From: Planctomycetaceae bacterium | GTDB taxonomy: Bacteria > Planctomycetota > Planctomycetia > Pirellulales > Pirellulaceae | Direction of reading: 5' to 3' | Length of the DNA: 64,000 nt | Assembly: GCA_020638995.1 (NCBI GenBank) | Contig: JACKHM010000001.1 | Coordinates: 1,984,001 to 2,048,000, forward strand | Shown here: in pieces, positions 16,692 to 26,052 of the stretch | Numbering within the stretch: position 1 is the stretch's first letter | Layout: each line of letters opens with the position of its first letter | Notes under the pieces: generated by a model | What the model saw: the letters and a program-made list of their open reading frames with translations, nothing else | Told to the model about the DNA's origin: nothing | Databases searched by the model: none | Position numbers and translations under genes: made by a program

Positions 16692-18368
16692 TCAAACGCG
16701 CTCGCTCATCCGGTCTGCAAGTCGCTGCAATGGTTTGCTTGAGTCGCTGACGTTGAGGTACACGTGCAGCAAGCTCATTCCGCTGCGGTCGCTCCAGGCC
16801 TTGGTGAGTGCCGCATCGAATTCGCCTTCAGTCGATATTTCATAGCCCGTTCCGCCACCGAGAACAGTGGGCAATTTGTGGTAATTCCAGCCATGAATCT
16901 CGTTGTACTTCCAATCACCCGCGTGCAGCATTCTCTCCGTACCATAACCGTGATTGTCCAACACAATGATGATCGGCGAGAAGCCGTGCCGCACAATCGT
17001 CGAAAGCTCCATTCCGGTCATTTGAAAAGCACCATCACCACAGATTGCGATTACACGATCGTCTGGTCTCGCAACTTGTGCTCCAAGCGTCGCGGGCACA
17101 GAGAAACCCATCGACGTGTAATAGGCGGGACTAATGAAGTCTGTTCGGTCGTGCATCTGAAGTTCGGTCGCCGCAAACAGCGAGTCGCCGATATCTGCAA
17201 TCACAATTGTCCGATCGTCGACCTGTTGATTCAGCCGAGCAATCATCCGCTCGATGGTGATCGGCGCGTCTGCCGACATTCGGTAATCGACAGGCGCGTA
17301 CTCCAACGCTCCGGGAATGATTCTCTTCGGCGGACGCGGTTTGCGGGCGGCCAGTTGATTGATGAAGTCGCCGAGCATTACGCCATGGTAGTGATGATGG
17401 TGAATCCGTAGTTGCTCGCTCGTCGCGTAAACGCACTTCGCCGGGTCGAGGTTGGCCGTGTAGATGCCAAGATTGATATCTGTCATGAAGGTACCGAGCA
17501 ACACAACGCAGTCGCTATCTTCGACGAACTGTGTTACCTCAGCGCGACCCATCGCTCCTTCATAGAGGCCGACATACAGTGGATGCGTCTCGCGAATCAC
17601 ACTCTTGCCGAGCAGCGTTGCTGCGATGGGGATGCTCGTTTGTTCGGCGAGTGCGAGCACGCTGTCCTGCAAGCCGAAACGATGGATCTCGACACCAGCG
17701 ATGATGATCGGTTTCTTGCTGTTGTTTATCAACGCAACAGCTTCATCGGCAGCTTCGTCTACGGCGCCAGCATCGCTCTTCGAGTCCGGCATTAAATACG
17801 GGTGACTCACTTGCGGAACGACATTGACCATGTCGCGAGGGATTTCGATATACACCGGTCGCTTGAATCTAACGGCTGCATCTAAGACGCGATCGATCTC
17901 GCGAAACGCGCTAAGCGGGTCGGATAGCTCCGTACCGGCGATGCAAATCTTCTCGAATACCTCCAATTGAGTGCGGAAGTCGCGCACCTTGTGGTGCAGT
18001 AGCGGGTTATTGATGCGCTCGCTCAATCCCGGAGAACCAGAAATGACGACTACGGGAGATTTCTCTGCGAACGCGCCGGCAATCGAATTACAGACGCTTA
18101 AGCCGCCGACGCAATATGTCACACAGACCGCTCCCAAACCATTCAATCGAGCGTACGCATCCGCCGCATATCCCGCACAGTCCTCGCGCGTACAACCCAC
18201 GATGTTCAGCGAACTCTCTTCTAACATGCTGTAAAAAGTCAGCACATAATCGCCCGGAATTCCAAACAAATCACGCAAACCGTAGTCTTGCAAACGTCGG
18301 ATCAGGTATTGTCCAATCGACATGCCGGCGGTCGCCTGGGCGGGAACCGAGATGGGCAGATGTGACAT
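16692..18368 (-). CDS. thiamine diphosphate-dependent 2-keto acid decarboxylase
   Basis: 558 residues from the ATG at 18368 with TAGGAGC upstream. Three ThDP-enzyme domains are present. CTREDCAGYAADAYAR carries the glutamate that activates ThDP. NNPLLHHKV holds the adjacent His pair typical of pyruvate/indolepyruvate/phenylpyruvate decarboxylases, which separates it from acetolactate synthases. ICGDGAFQMTGME to LDNHGYGTE is the GDG-X24-N ThDP/Mg site. The product should be an aldehyde plus CO2 from a 2-keto acid. It is upstream of the enolase-superfamily gene by 87 nt on the same strand. The keto acid cannot be chosen from sequence alone. Confidence 0.88.
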   Translation of the reverse strand: MSHLPISVPAQATAGMSIGQYLIRRLQDYGLRDLFGIPGDYVLTFYSMLEESSLNIVGCTREDCAGYAADAYARLNGLGAVCVTYCVGGLSVCNSIAGAFAEKSPVVVISGSPGLSERINNPLLHHKVRDFRTQLEVFEKICIAGTELSDPLSAFREIDRVLDAAVRFKRPVYIEIPRDMVNVVPQVSHPYLMPDSKSDAGAVDEAADEAVALINNSKKPIIIAGVEIHRFGLQDSVLALAEQTSIPIAATLLGKSVIRETHPLYVGLYEGAMGRAEVTQFVEDSDCVVLLGTFMTDINLGIYTANLDPAKCVYATSEQLRIHHHHYHGVMLGDFINQLAARKPRPPKRIIPGALEYAPVDYRMSADAPITIERMIARLNQQVDDRTIVIADIGDSLFAATELQMHDRTDFISPAYYTSMGFSVPATLGAQVARPDDRVIAICGDGAFQMTGMELSTIVRHGFSPIIIVLDNHGYGTERMLHAGDWKYNEIHGWNYHKLPTVLGGGTGYEISTEGEFDAALTKAWSDRSGMSLLHVYLNVSDSSKPLQRLADRMSERV

Positions 18369-18622
18369 AATCGCTCCTACTCTACAGAAACCAACTCACG
18401 TAGCTTGTTTACCATATTTGGCGCCAGCGGAATTCTACGCAATCGCTGCCCTTGCGAGTATCTCCGCCGCCACGATCCTTCGTGCTTGATTCGTAGCTCA
18501 ACCGACACGATGATCATGCGGCTACTACGGCAAGTAAGAAGTCGCGGATGCTGGTTAATCATCCGCAGCAACGACCGTTAGCACAAACCACAACCGCTTT
18601 CCAAAACCAAACGAGGACCTTC

Positions 18623-20545
18623 ATGAAAACGCCTTCCGTAATTGACATATTGGTTGCTGCTGGTGTTCTCACTATTCTCGGCAGTTCTGTTCTTTCCGAC
18701 GAGCAAACTCCGGACGTTCGCCATGGCGATGGTGCGATTGTTGTCACGGGCGAGTTAAAACAGTGGCATAAAGTGACGCTGTCCATGCAGGGACCATTTG
18801 GCAGAGAGACGGATAACGCTCCGAATCCATTCACGGATTATCGCTTCAATGTTCGCTTTCGACACGAGTCCGGTACACCTGACTACGTCGTGCCGGGCTA
18901 CTTTGCCGCGGACGGCAACGCGGCAAACACCTCTGCCAACGCAGGAACGATTTGGCGAGCGCATCTGTCGCCTGACAAAACGGGCCGGTGGACTTACACC
19001 GTGTCGTTTCGACAGGGATCACATGTGGCGTGTGATCACGACGACACGGGTTCCATCGTCTCGCCCTATGATCGGAAGACGGGGACGTTCGATATTGGCC
19101 TGTCGGACAAGGTTGGGCGTGATCTACGAGGCGAAGGGCGTCTGGAGTATGTCGGCAAGCACTATCTGCGCTTTGCAGGAAGTGGAAGGTACTTTCTCAA
19201 AGCAGGTGCCGACGCGCCCGAAACATTGCTAGGCTACCGTGACTTTGACGGAACCGTCGCGATGAAAGAGAAGCGAGTGCCGCTAAAAACTTGGGCGCCA
19301 CACATCAAAGACTGGCGAGACGGCGACCCGACCTGGCAACACGATAAAGGAAAGGGGCTAATCGGAGCAATCAACTATCTGTCCGGAACCGGATGCAATG
19401 TCTTCTCCTTTCTCACCTACAACGCAGGCGGCGATGGCGATAATGTTTGGCCGTTTGTCGAACGCAATGACAAGCTTCATTATGACTGCTCGAAGCTCGA
19501 TCAGTGGGGAATCATCTTCGAACACGGTACGCAGCGCGGAATGTACTTGCATTTCAAATTGCAGGAGACCGAAAACGATGACAACCGACTAGGGAAAGAC
19601 ACCGGCAGCGTCGGTGAGTCGCTCGATGGCGGTGACCTTGGACTAGAACGCAAGCTCTACTGCCGAGAACTTGTTGCGCGCTTCGGTCACGAACTGGCAC
19701 TGAACTGGAATTTGGGCGAAGAGAACACGCAGACAACCGAACAGCAAGTAGCGATGGCCAAGTACATTCACGATTGTGATCCGTATGACCATCCAATTGT
19801 CGTCCACACCTTCCCCGGTGAGCAGGACAAGGTTTACCGACCGCTCCTCAAGTCTACTGCCGGTTTCACCGGTGCCTCGCTTCAGAATAGCGATATCAAA
19901 GATACTCACGCTCAAGTTGTGAAGTGGGTCCGCGAGTCGGAGGCGGCAGGTAAGCCCTGGGTCGTGGCGTTCGACGAGTCCGGCAGCGCGGCACATGGCC
20001 AGTGTCCCGACTTGGGATACCGAGGCTTTGATGGCACGGACAGCGATGGCCAGAAGATCTATACCGAGCACGAGGTTCGTCGCCAAACGCTGTGGGGCAC
20101 GTTGATGGGAGGCGGAGCAGGCGTCGAGTATTACTTTGGTTACAAGTTTGCCGAGAACGATTTGGTTTGCGAGGATTGGCGGAGCCGAAACAACAGTTGG
20201 CGGTACTGTCACCTGGCGATTGGATTCTTCAATCGGACAGGCATTCCGTACTGGGAGATGCAAAACCGCGACGCGCTAATCGGAAACAAAGCCCACGATA
20301 ACTCGAAGTACTGCTTCGCGAAGTCCAACGGCGTTTATCTTGTGTACCTGCCGTACGGCGGCACCACGACCCTCGACTTGTCGGAGGCTTCCGGGACGTT
20401 CGAGATCCGTTGGTACAATCCTCGCGTCGGTGGTGACCTCCAAGTCGGCTCGGTTCCATCCCTCAACGGTGGTCAAGCAGTTTCCATCGGCACGCCTCCG
20501 ACCGAAGACAAGGAAGATTGGCTATGCATCATCCGTCGCTCTTAG
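18623..20545 (+). CDS. secreted DUF5060 glycosidase-like protein
   Basis: 640 residues from the ATG at 18623, just after GAGGA; upstream in-frame codons to 18548 precede the ribosome site. A signal peptide is followed by a DUF5060 beta-sandwich (about residues 35-150, ending in GRWTYTVSF). A (beta/alpha)8-like central domain contains LRFAGSGRYFLKAGADAPE and ELALNWNLGEENTQT, where Glu residues could be catalytic. The last 80 residues (LVYLPYGGTTTLDL, FEIRWYNPRVGG) match the collagenase-associated putative collagen-binding domain often found at the end of these proteins. Likely an extracellular polysaccharide hydrolase. Substrate unknown. It is divergent from the TPP decarboxylase gene. Confidence 0.8.
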   Translation: MKTPSVIDILVAAGVLTILGSSVLSDEQTPDVRHGDGAIVVTGELKQWHKVTLSMQGPFGRETDNAPNPFTDYRFNVRFRHESGTPDYVVPGYFAADGNAANTSANAGTIWRAHLSPDKTGRWTYTVSFRQGSHVACDHDDTGSIVSPYDRKTGTFDIGLSDKVGRDLRGEGRLEYVGKHYLRFAGSGRYFLKAGADAPETLLGYRDFDGTVAMKEKRVPLKTWAPHIKDWRDGDPTWQHDKGKGLIGAINYLSGTGCNVFSFLTYNAGGDGDNVWPFVERNDKLHYDCSKLDQWGIIFEHGTQRGMYLHFKLQETENDDNRLGKDTGSVGESLDGGDLGLERKLYCRELVARFGHELALNWNLGEENTQTTEQQVAMAKYIHDCDPYDHPIVVHTFPGEQDKVYRPLLKSTAGFTGASLQNSDIKDTHAQVVKWVRESEAAGKPWVVAFDESGSAAHGQCPDLGYRGFDGTDSDGQKIYTEHEVRRQTLWGTLMGGGAGVEYYFGYKFAENDLVCEDWRSRNNSWRYCHLAIGFFNRTGIPYWEMQNRDALIGNKAHDNSKYCFAKSNGVYLVYLPYGGTTTLDLSEASGTFEIRWYNPRVGGDLQVGSVPSLNGGQAVSIGTPPTEDKEDWLCIIRRS

Positions 20546-20670
20546 AGAAGCCAAATCATCGTGTTCTCGGCTCGCGGTAGTGACACGCGAACTGTTGCTG
20601 ATGCTGAGGTCGCTTGCTCCAAGAAGTTGGAGGTGTACTTGGGCTGGGCAAGTTTTTGAAGTAACCGCTC

Positions 20671-20901
20671 TTAGTCCCTCCGACCACGCCGACCGCGCAA
20701 CAGAATTGCCCATCCGCCGACGAAAAAGCCGACGAACGCTAACACAATTCCGCCTCGAATGATGTTGGGCGCAAACGCAACCTGTCCGGTCGTTTGATCT
20801 AGCCCAAAGAGGAAAGCTCCCAGCGCCAACATGGCCCCCCAAACCGCAACCGCCAGCATGACTCCGAACAGTAGTCGCTGTCTATCGTCAGCTTGTGGCA
20901 T
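20671..20901 (-). CDS. small two-helix membrane protein
   Basis: 76 residues if translated from MPQADDR at 20901; ATGs at 20916 and 20952 are also possible and no Shine-Dalgarno decides. Two hydrophobic segments (LLFGVMLAVAVWGAMLALGA and IIRGGIVLAFVGFFVGGWAI) are followed by a basic tail of Arg and Gly. It overlaps the end of the upstream 100-residue gene, so the two are probably co-transcribed. No family recognised. Confidence 0.6.
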   Translation of the reverse strand: MPQADDRQRLLFGVMLAVAVWGAMLALGAFLFGLDQTTGQVAFAPNIIRGGIVLAFVGFFVGGWAILLRGRRGRRD

Positions 20902-21190
20902 GGGACGGGTTTGCATCTGCAGATTCAAGCTTTGTGATATCCGAGAATTCATCGAGCGTTACGGTCGTCAGATCGCCGCCATCTCGCCTCAGCACGATGA
21001 TGTCGCTAAAGACTTTGTCATCGAAATTGCGGTTGTGATGCAAGCTGTGCCGGCGGCGTTCCTTTTTGACGACCGTACCTACTGTTCTAGCCACCCAAGT
21101 CCGGAACCCAACCTTCACCTCGTGTTGGACCTCGACGCGATCCCCAGGTTCGAGAGCTGTGTAAACTTCTAAGGTTTGGGGGTAAGGCAT
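20888..21190 (-). CDS. conserved hypothetical protein, SH3-like
   Basis: 100 residues. The sequence EPGDRVEVQHEVKVGFRTWVA, then GTVVKKERRRHSLHH and NFDDKVFSDIIVLRR, reads as a small all-beta SH3-like barrel with a very basic loop. Charge pattern and size would fit nucleic-acid or protein binding, but that is inference. It lies upstream of and overlaps a small membrane protein gene, and follows ilvC on the opposite side by about 75 nt. I recall similar short proteins in planctomycetes without assigned function. Confidence 0.65.
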   Translation of the reverse strand: MPYPQTLEVYTALEPGDRVEVQHEVKVGFRTWVARTVGTVVKKERRRHSLHHNRNFDDKVFSDIIVLRRDGGDLTTVTLDEFSDITKLESADANPSHATS

Positions 21191-21264
21191 GGCAGAGATT
21201 TCTGATCTACGGTCTATGATTTGAGATTCTCAATCCGAAATTCTCAATCACAAATCTGAAGTGA

Positions 21265-22269
21265 CTAGACTTCTTTGGCATCAATCCACGACATCAAGCT
21301 TCGTAGTTGGCGGCCCGTCGCTTCGATCTGATGGTTGCGATTGCGGCGGCGAATCGCTTTGAACGATGCAGCACCGGCACGGTTTTCCAAGATCCAGTCG
21401 CGAGCGAACTCGCCGTTCTGAATCTCGGACAAGATTTTCCGCATTTCGTTTCGGGTCGCTTCCGTGATAATTCGAGGCCCTCGTGTGTAGTCACCGTACT
21501 CAGCGGTATTCGACACACTGTAGCGCATGTAGTTCAAACCGCCTTGATAGAAGAGGTCAACGATCAGCTTCAGCTCGTGCATACACTCGAAGTATGCCAT
21601 CTCGGGTTGATAGCCAGCTTCGACGAGCGTCTCAAACGCAACTTTCACGAGTTCACTGACACCGCCACACAAGACGACTTGCTCGCCGAACAAGTCCGTT
21701 TCCGTTTCTTCTTCAATGGTCGTTTCAATCACACCGCCGCGAGTGCCGCCGATTCCTTTGGCGTAGGCAAGGCCGAGCTTCTTAGTTTCCTCGGACGCGC
21801 CTTCACCCAACGCGATTAGGCTCGGAACACCGCCGCCTTTCTCGAACTCGCTGCGCACGAGATGTCCGGGGCCCTTGGGTGCGACAAGCAGTGTATCCAC
21901 GCCTGCGGGAGCCACGACCTGACCAAAGTGAACATTGAAGCCGTGCGAGCACATTAAGATGTTGCCCGGACTGAGATGTTCGCGAATCTGATTGCGATAA
22001 ATATCGCCCTGTACTTCATCGGGCAGCAAGATATTCACGAGATCGCCACGCTTGGTTGCTTCCTCGATCGGCAGCGGATCGAAACCGTGGCTCACTGCCA
22101 AGTCGTAGTTGGCGCTTCCTGGTCGCTGGCCGACGATGACGTTACAGCCGCTGTCCTTCAGGTTCTGAGCCTGGGCGTGGCCTTGCGAGCCGTAACCTAG
22201 AATCGCGATTGTCTTGTTTTTTAGGAGTGACAGGTCAGCATCGTTGTCATAGTAAATCGTCGCGGCCAT
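21265..22269 (-). CDS. ilvC: ketol-acid reductoisomerase (class I)
   Basis: 334 residues, the usual short-form length. It converts acetolactate or acetohydroxybutyrate to the dihydroxy acid with NADPH and Mg2+ in valine and isoleucine synthesis. The Rossmann motif GYGSQGHAQAQNL starts at residue 25, VIVGQRPGSANYD holds the Arg and Ser that favour NADPH, and VAPKGPGHLVR and ETETDLFGEQ (Asp and Glu metal ligands) are the family signatures. The gene follows ilvN by 17 nt on the same strand and is almost surely in the same operon. Cytoplasmic. No anomaly seen. Confidence 0.97.
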   Translation of the reverse strand: MAATIYYDNDADLSLLKNKTIAILGYGSQGHAQAQNLKDSGCNVIVGQRPGSANYDLAVSHGFDPLPIEEATKRGDLVNILLPDEVQGDIYRNQIREHLSPGNILMCSHGFNVHFGQVVAPAGVDTLLVAPKGPGHLVRSEFEKGGGVPSLIALGEGASEETKKLGLAYAKGIGGTRGGVIETTIEEETETDLFGEQVVLCGGVSELVKVAFETLVEAGYQPEMAYFECMHELKLIVDLFYQGGLNYMRYSVSNTAEYGDYTRGPRIITEATRNEMRKILSEIQNGEFARDWILENRAGAASFKAIRRRNRNHQIEATGRQLRSLMSWIDAKEV

Positions 22270-22286
22270 CGTATTGGGTTCTTTCT

Positions 22287-22832
22287 CTACTTCAGAAACT
22301 TGCGAATGGAGCTGTCGTGCAGCCGCGGACCGTCGTTGGACGCTTGTTCGTCGTTCCGTCCTCGGACCATGGCAATTCGACCGGTTCTTACCAATTCCGT
22401 GATTCCGTAAGGTCGCATCCGTTCAATGAAGGCCTCGATTTTCGACTCGCGGCCTGAGATCTCAATCATGATTTCGTCGTGCCCAACATCAACGATTCGG
22501 CCACGAAAGATGTCCACTAATTCGCGGATCTCTGTGCGCTGGCCGCCGGGCGGAGCTTTGACTTTGAGGAGCATCAAATCGCGCTCGACGTGGTCGACTG
22601 AGCTAACATCGTCGACACGCACAACGGTTACGATCTTTTCGAGTTGCTTACGAACTTGTTCAAGAACACGATCGTCACCGACCACCACAAACGTCATACG
22701 AGACAGATTGGGCTTCTCAGTTTCACCGACAGCCAGCGAGTCGATGTTGTAACCGCGCGATGCAAGCATCCCGGAGATGTGCGATAACACCCCGGGCACG
22801 TTCTGCACCACAGCGGACAGGACATGACGCAT
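22287..22832 (-). CDS. ilvN: acetolactate synthase small (regulatory) subunit
   Basis: 181 residues from MRHVLSAVVQNVPGVLSHIS at 22832, the canonical ACT-domain opening of IlvN/IlvH; the frame to 22934 adds a non-homologous leader. SGMLASRGYNIDSLAVGETE and RMTFVV complete the ACT domain that binds valine for feedback control. The C-terminal half (KIEAFIERMRPYGITELVRTGRIAM) is the usual second domain. It should bind and regulate a catalytic IlvB subunit. No ilvB is in this window; the partner must be encoded elsewhere. Upstream of ilvC in one operon. Confidence 0.95.
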   Translation of the reverse strand: MRHVLSAVVQNVPGVLSHISGMLASRGYNIDSLAVGETEKPNLSRMTFVVVGDDRVLEQVRKQLEKIVTVVRVDDVSSVDHVERDLMLLKVKAPPGGQRTEIRELVDIFRGRIVDVGHDEIMIEISGRESKIEAFIERMRPYGITELVRTGRIAMVRGRNDEQASNDGPRLHDSSIRKFLK

Positions 22833-23012
22833 CTCGCTCGATTCGCTCCAGGAAAGTGATGGGTCCAAAAAGGACGTAACTCCAATGACCTCAAGGCAAA
22901 CGGGCATGATAGTTGCCTGCGTAAGGAGACACAAGGGGCAGCGATTAGGCTCGCGGCACGCTTGATAAATCTTCCCAGAGGCGCGCCGCCGGCGATTGCC
23001 GCCTCCGACAAA

Positions 23013-23633
23013 TTACTCCCAGAACTTCCACCATGGCTTCACGGCGGTTTGGGCTGGCGCAAGACCGTATTTTCTCCCAGTCGGACCAATTGAGTCGGTC
23101 ATCTTCGTTCGCGCCATCTTCGCCTCTGCCAGCTTGGCGTCCAGCATATTCGCCCCCGTGAGATTTGCACCAGTGAGGTTCGCTCCCGTGAAATCGGCCC
23201 CGCGAACATCCGCGTTCGAAAGGTCAACATCGTTTAGATTGCCGCGCAGATCGGTGACCGAAGCATCGACGCCTTTCATGCTAGCACCGGTGAAATCGGC
23301 ACCCTGGAACGTCGCGTAACGAGTTACCGCCCCATCGAGGATTGCTTCTCGAAGCACCGCGTGTTTGGCGATTGCTTCGGTGAGGTTCGCGTTGGTCAAG
23401 TCAGCACGATCCAAGGTCGCATCGCTCAAGATCGCTCCCTGTAAATCAGAACTGACCAATTTGGCGCCAGTCAGATCCGCGCCCCGCAGATCCGCTCGTT
23501 CGAGTTTCAAGCCCGATAGATCCAGCTCGCGAAGATCCGCCCCCGCCCATTTGGCCCCGTCCAGCTTCGACCCCTCGAAAGTTTCAGCCTGGAATAGCAG
23601 CGCACCGCTGTCCTTGTTCTTAATCTCGATCAT
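23013..23633 (-). CDS. pentapeptide repeat protein
   Basis: 206 residues from an ATG with AGGAT 8 nt upstream. From about residue 18 to 170 it is built of A(D/N)LxX pentapeptides such as ADLRG ADLTG AKLVS SDLQG, which fold into a right-handed quadrilateral beta-helix of about 30 short turns. One irregular stretch (RYATF..ASVTDLRG) interrupts the pattern. The C-terminus (KPWWKFWE) is aromatic and could pack as a cap or contact membrane. Some pentapeptide proteins mimic DNA and shield gyrase (Qnr/MfpA), but most have no known role. Nothing in the context supports one. Confidence 0.88.
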   Translation of the reverse strand: MIEIKNKDSGALLFQAETFEGSKLDGAKWAGADLRELDLSGLKLERADLRGADLTGAKLVSSDLQGAILSDATLDRADLTNANLTEAIAKHAVLREAILDGAVTRYATFQGADFTGASMKGVDASVTDLRGNLNDVDLSNADVRGADFTGANLTGANLTGANMLDAKLAEAKMARTKMTDSIGPTGRKYGLAPAQTAVKPWWKFWE

Positions 23634-24012
23634 CGTTATCGATCCTGTACCGTGATCTCTGGTCCGCGATGCCGACGGATGTCAACGGGACCCACTTTAC
23701 CAAACATAAGTAGCCACGCCAACTTAGCACTGATTGATTCCCCCATTTAGCGTGATCAGGGACTCCGTCACGGAAATCGCTCCTCGTTAGCAACGTGAAA
23801 CTTCGGTGATTCGTTCAAGTTGCTGAAGTTCTTGGTATAACCAAGACGATTCGTAGGGTGAGCAGATTCCTGCCCTGAGTAAGTCGTCCTCGAACTTTGG
23901 TTCGGGTGCGATTTGCGCGAACAGATGGCGGCAAAAAGCAAAAGCTTTTCAAGGGAAGCCGTAGGATCAAAGCTACACTCGCAATCGCAACCACTCAAAC
24001 AATCGGCCTCTC
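23634..24012. other. intergenic region, no convincing gene
   Basis: About 380 bases between a minus-strand and a plus-strand gene, so it should carry divergent promoters. A 76-codon minus-strand frame (23768-23998) has no ribosome site and an unlikely composition. No repeat or RNA structure noted. Confidence 0.4.
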
Positions 24013-24813
24013 ATGGACTTTCGTGTTGACCTAACCACTTTTCGAGGACCGTTGGACCTGCTGCTGTACCTCGTGCGTAAGCACGAAGTCGATGTGGCCG
24101 ACATCCCGATCGCCGAAGTCACGGATCAGTTCCTCAAATACATAGAGGTGCTCGAACAGCTGGATGTCGATGATGTCGGTGACTTTATCGAGATGGCTAG
24201 CACGCTGCTCGAAATGAAATCACGCCTCGTGTTGCCCAGTGGTGACGAAGAGACCGAAGAGCTTGAGGATGCTCGCGAGGATTTAGTGCAGCGACTGCTT
24301 GAGTACAAGAAGTATAAAGACGCAGCGAGTATGCTCGAAGAACAAAGCCGCGACTGGCAGCAGCACTATCCTCGGCTGCAAAACGATCTCCCGCCACGCA
24401 AACTGGATTTGGGCACGCAACCCATCCACGAGCTCGAGCTTTGGGACCTGGTGAGTGCTTTGGGTCGCATCATGCGAGAAAAGCAAACCACCAAGCCGTC
24501 GAACATTGTTTATGATGACACTCCAATTCACGTCTACATGAAACGGATTCACACCAAGCTTGTTGAAGAACAACGTGCCTCGCTGTCCGAGATGCTCGAG
24601 GGCGGCATGCACAAGTCGGCGATGATTGGCGTCTTTCTGGCGGTGCTTGAGTTGGCCCGCCACCATAGCGTTCGAACGCAACAAGAAGAGTTGCATGGCG
24701 AGATCTGGCTGGTGCCCGACAAGGACTTCAGTGCCGAAGCGGACTTCTCAAAAGCGGATTCGTATGGAAGCCGCACGATAAACGAAGACGATTTGCCATC
24801 AAAACCTCGTTGA
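24013..24813 (+). CDS. scpA: segregation and condensation protein A
   Basis: 266 residues. ScpA is the kleisin that bridges SMC heads and, with ScpB, forms the bacterial condensin for chromosome segregation. The N-terminus FRGPLDLLLYLVRKHEVDV and IAEVTDQFLKYIEVL, then DFIEMASTLLEMKSRLVLP, are the standard SMC-neck-binding helices. The C-terminal winged helix is seen in MIGVFLAVLELARHH. Length matches the family. scpB and smc are not adjacent. A strong terminator hairpin follows at 24851. Cytoplasmic, on the nucleoid. Confidence 0.95.
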   Translation: MDFRVDLTTFRGPLDLLLYLVRKHEVDVADIPIAEVTDQFLKYIEVLEQLDVDDVGDFIEMASTLLEMKSRLVLPSGDEETEELEDAREDLVQRLLEYKKYKDAASMLEEQSRDWQQHYPRLQNDLPPRKLDLGTQPIHELELWDLVSALGRIMREKQTTKPSNIVYDDTPIHVYMKRIHTKLVEEQRASLSEMLEGGMHKSAMIGVFLAVLELARHHSVRTQQEELHGEIWLVPDKDFSAEADFSKADSYGSRTINEDDLPSKPR

Positions 24814-24850
24814 AAAACGGAATGACGGAGTCTCAAGTTCCCAATGAAAC

Positions 24851-24890
24851 GAAGCCCGAATGCTGACTAATCAGCATCCGGGCTTCTGTT
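24851..24890 (+). terminator. intrinsic terminator after scpA
   Basis: GAAGCCCG and ATGCTGA pair with TCAGCAT and CGGGCTTC around a CTAA loop; one A/C mismatch breaks the 15-bp stem. TGTTGTT follows on the plus strand. It also lies after the convergent secreted-protein gene at 24932 and may serve both strands. Confidence 0.85.
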
Positions 24891-24931
24891 GTTCACGCGA
24901 ATTCATTTTCTCAGGAATTCAAGAATCTCAA

Positions 24932-25306
24932 TCAATAAGGTCCTCTAATGTAGTTCACACCGAACTGATCCGTATGGCTGGGGTGGATCGGCGTTGGCAT
25001 CATCAGACCCTCGGCCCCATAATCCGCTCCGCCACCGGGATAGCTGCGACGGAACTGATGATAGATGGGTGTCATCGTGTTTTGAGCGACGCCCCAACCC
25101 CAACGGGTTTGCATGTGAGCAGTCGGTGGCACGACCAACGCGACTGGCAATCCCGTCGCCGTGTGGTAGTACTGCGAATGCCAGGACATCCCGCGAGCGT
25201 GGCGCGCCGCCCAGCGATCAGCTAAGTTCTCCGCGCGGGCATCCTCCACGGCTGTAAAGGCTGTCAAAAAACTTGCCGCCAGCAGGCAGGCTATCTGTTT
25301 ATTCAT
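24932..25306 (-). CDS. small secreted protein of unknown function (124 residues)
   Basis: The ATG at 25306 has GAGAGGA upstream. Residues 1-25 are a signal peptide (LLAASFLTAFTAVEDARA). The mature part is rich in Tyr, Trp, His and Pro (MSWHSQYYHTATGLPVALVV, GGGADYGAEG) and ends in NYIRGPY. No known domain. It lies 58 nt downstream of another secreted protein of exactly the same length and similar aromatic composition, so the two may be co-expressed and related in role. I recall similar proteins in other planctomycetes but cannot verify that here. Confidence 0.75.
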   Translation of the reverse strand: MNKQIACLLAASFLTAFTAVEDARAENLADRWAARHARGMSWHSQYYHTATGLPVALVVPPTAHMQTRWGWGVAQNTMTPIYHQFRRSYPGGGADYGAEGLMMPTPIHPSHTDQFGVNYIRGPY

Positions 25307-25364
25307 GGCACGAATCCTCTCGTGGTTGAGTTGCTACGATCATGCAACAGGCTGAACAAATCCC

Positions 25365-25739
25365 TTACCAATAGCGAATATGAGTCCGCGTGAGTCCGCG
25401 ACCTTCGTCGTAGTATCGGTGATAGGTTCGCTTGTGCTTGTACAACATTTCGTGCGGCATAAATGGCTGGTAGGTGTAATAGGTATGGCCAACGTGGGCC
25501 GGCACCGGGCCTGGTGCCATGTACATTTGAGCTCCGACCGAACTGCAACTTGGGTCAACATAAAAGTTGTAGAACAAATCAGGCTGACCGTACTCGTGCT
25601 CGCGGCAGGTTGTCACGCCGCCGGCGCCTCGTCCGCAGGTGCAACCTTGAGCCAGAGCTTCGGTCGACGTGGTCAGATCAAGTTGGAAACAACCTGCGAC
25701 TGCGATCGAGGCAATTGTGAGTTTGAATAAGCGAAGCAT
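25365..25739 (-). CDS. small secreted Cys/Tyr-rich protein (124 residues)
   Basis: The start is the ATG at 25739, five bases after AAGGAGCG; the open frame extends to 25955 without signal. A signal peptide (LFKLTIASIAVAGCFQL) is followed by CTCGRGAGGVTTC, a cluster of Cys that could form disulfides or bind a cofactor. Then come many Tyr, His and Pro residues (GHTYYTYQPFMPHEML, RTYHRYYDEG). No family is recognised. Residue AGC near position 17 is a weak lipobox, so a lipoprotein is possible. Upstream of and probably co-transcribed with 24932-25306. Confidence 0.75.
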   Translation of the reverse strand: MLRLFKLTIASIAVAGCFQLDLTTSTEALAQGCTCGRGAGGVTTCREHEYGQPDLFYNFYVDPSCSSVGAQMYMAPGPVPAHVGHTYYTYQPFMPHEMLYKHKRTYHRYYDEGRGLTRTHIRYW

Positions 25740-26052
25740 CAGTCGCTCCTTGCTGTTTTCGAAGGCGGGGTGTCTGGGGGATTGCGGAGCGGAAGTCAGG
25801 GAGGGAGTGGCAATTTGGGTACATTTCGTCCTGCCACCAGTTAGATTGTTCGACCGATTCGGACACGATGGGTGAGTCTTTGTTTGCCTGTTGCACCAAT
25901 TGATTCCCATGTGCCGACACTGCCGGCGCAACCCGTTTGGACAGGCTCGGCTCAATCGCTATAATCGTCGACTTCCAGCCTGGACTGCTTGGCTTATCCC
26001 TTTTGACATTCATCCATTTGCGTGACCTGTAACGGTGACGGAGGACCTAGTT

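Noticed and set aside
23768..23998. A 76-codon minus-strand frame before scpA
   Set aside because: No Shine-Dalgarno, polar random composition and no recognisable motif.
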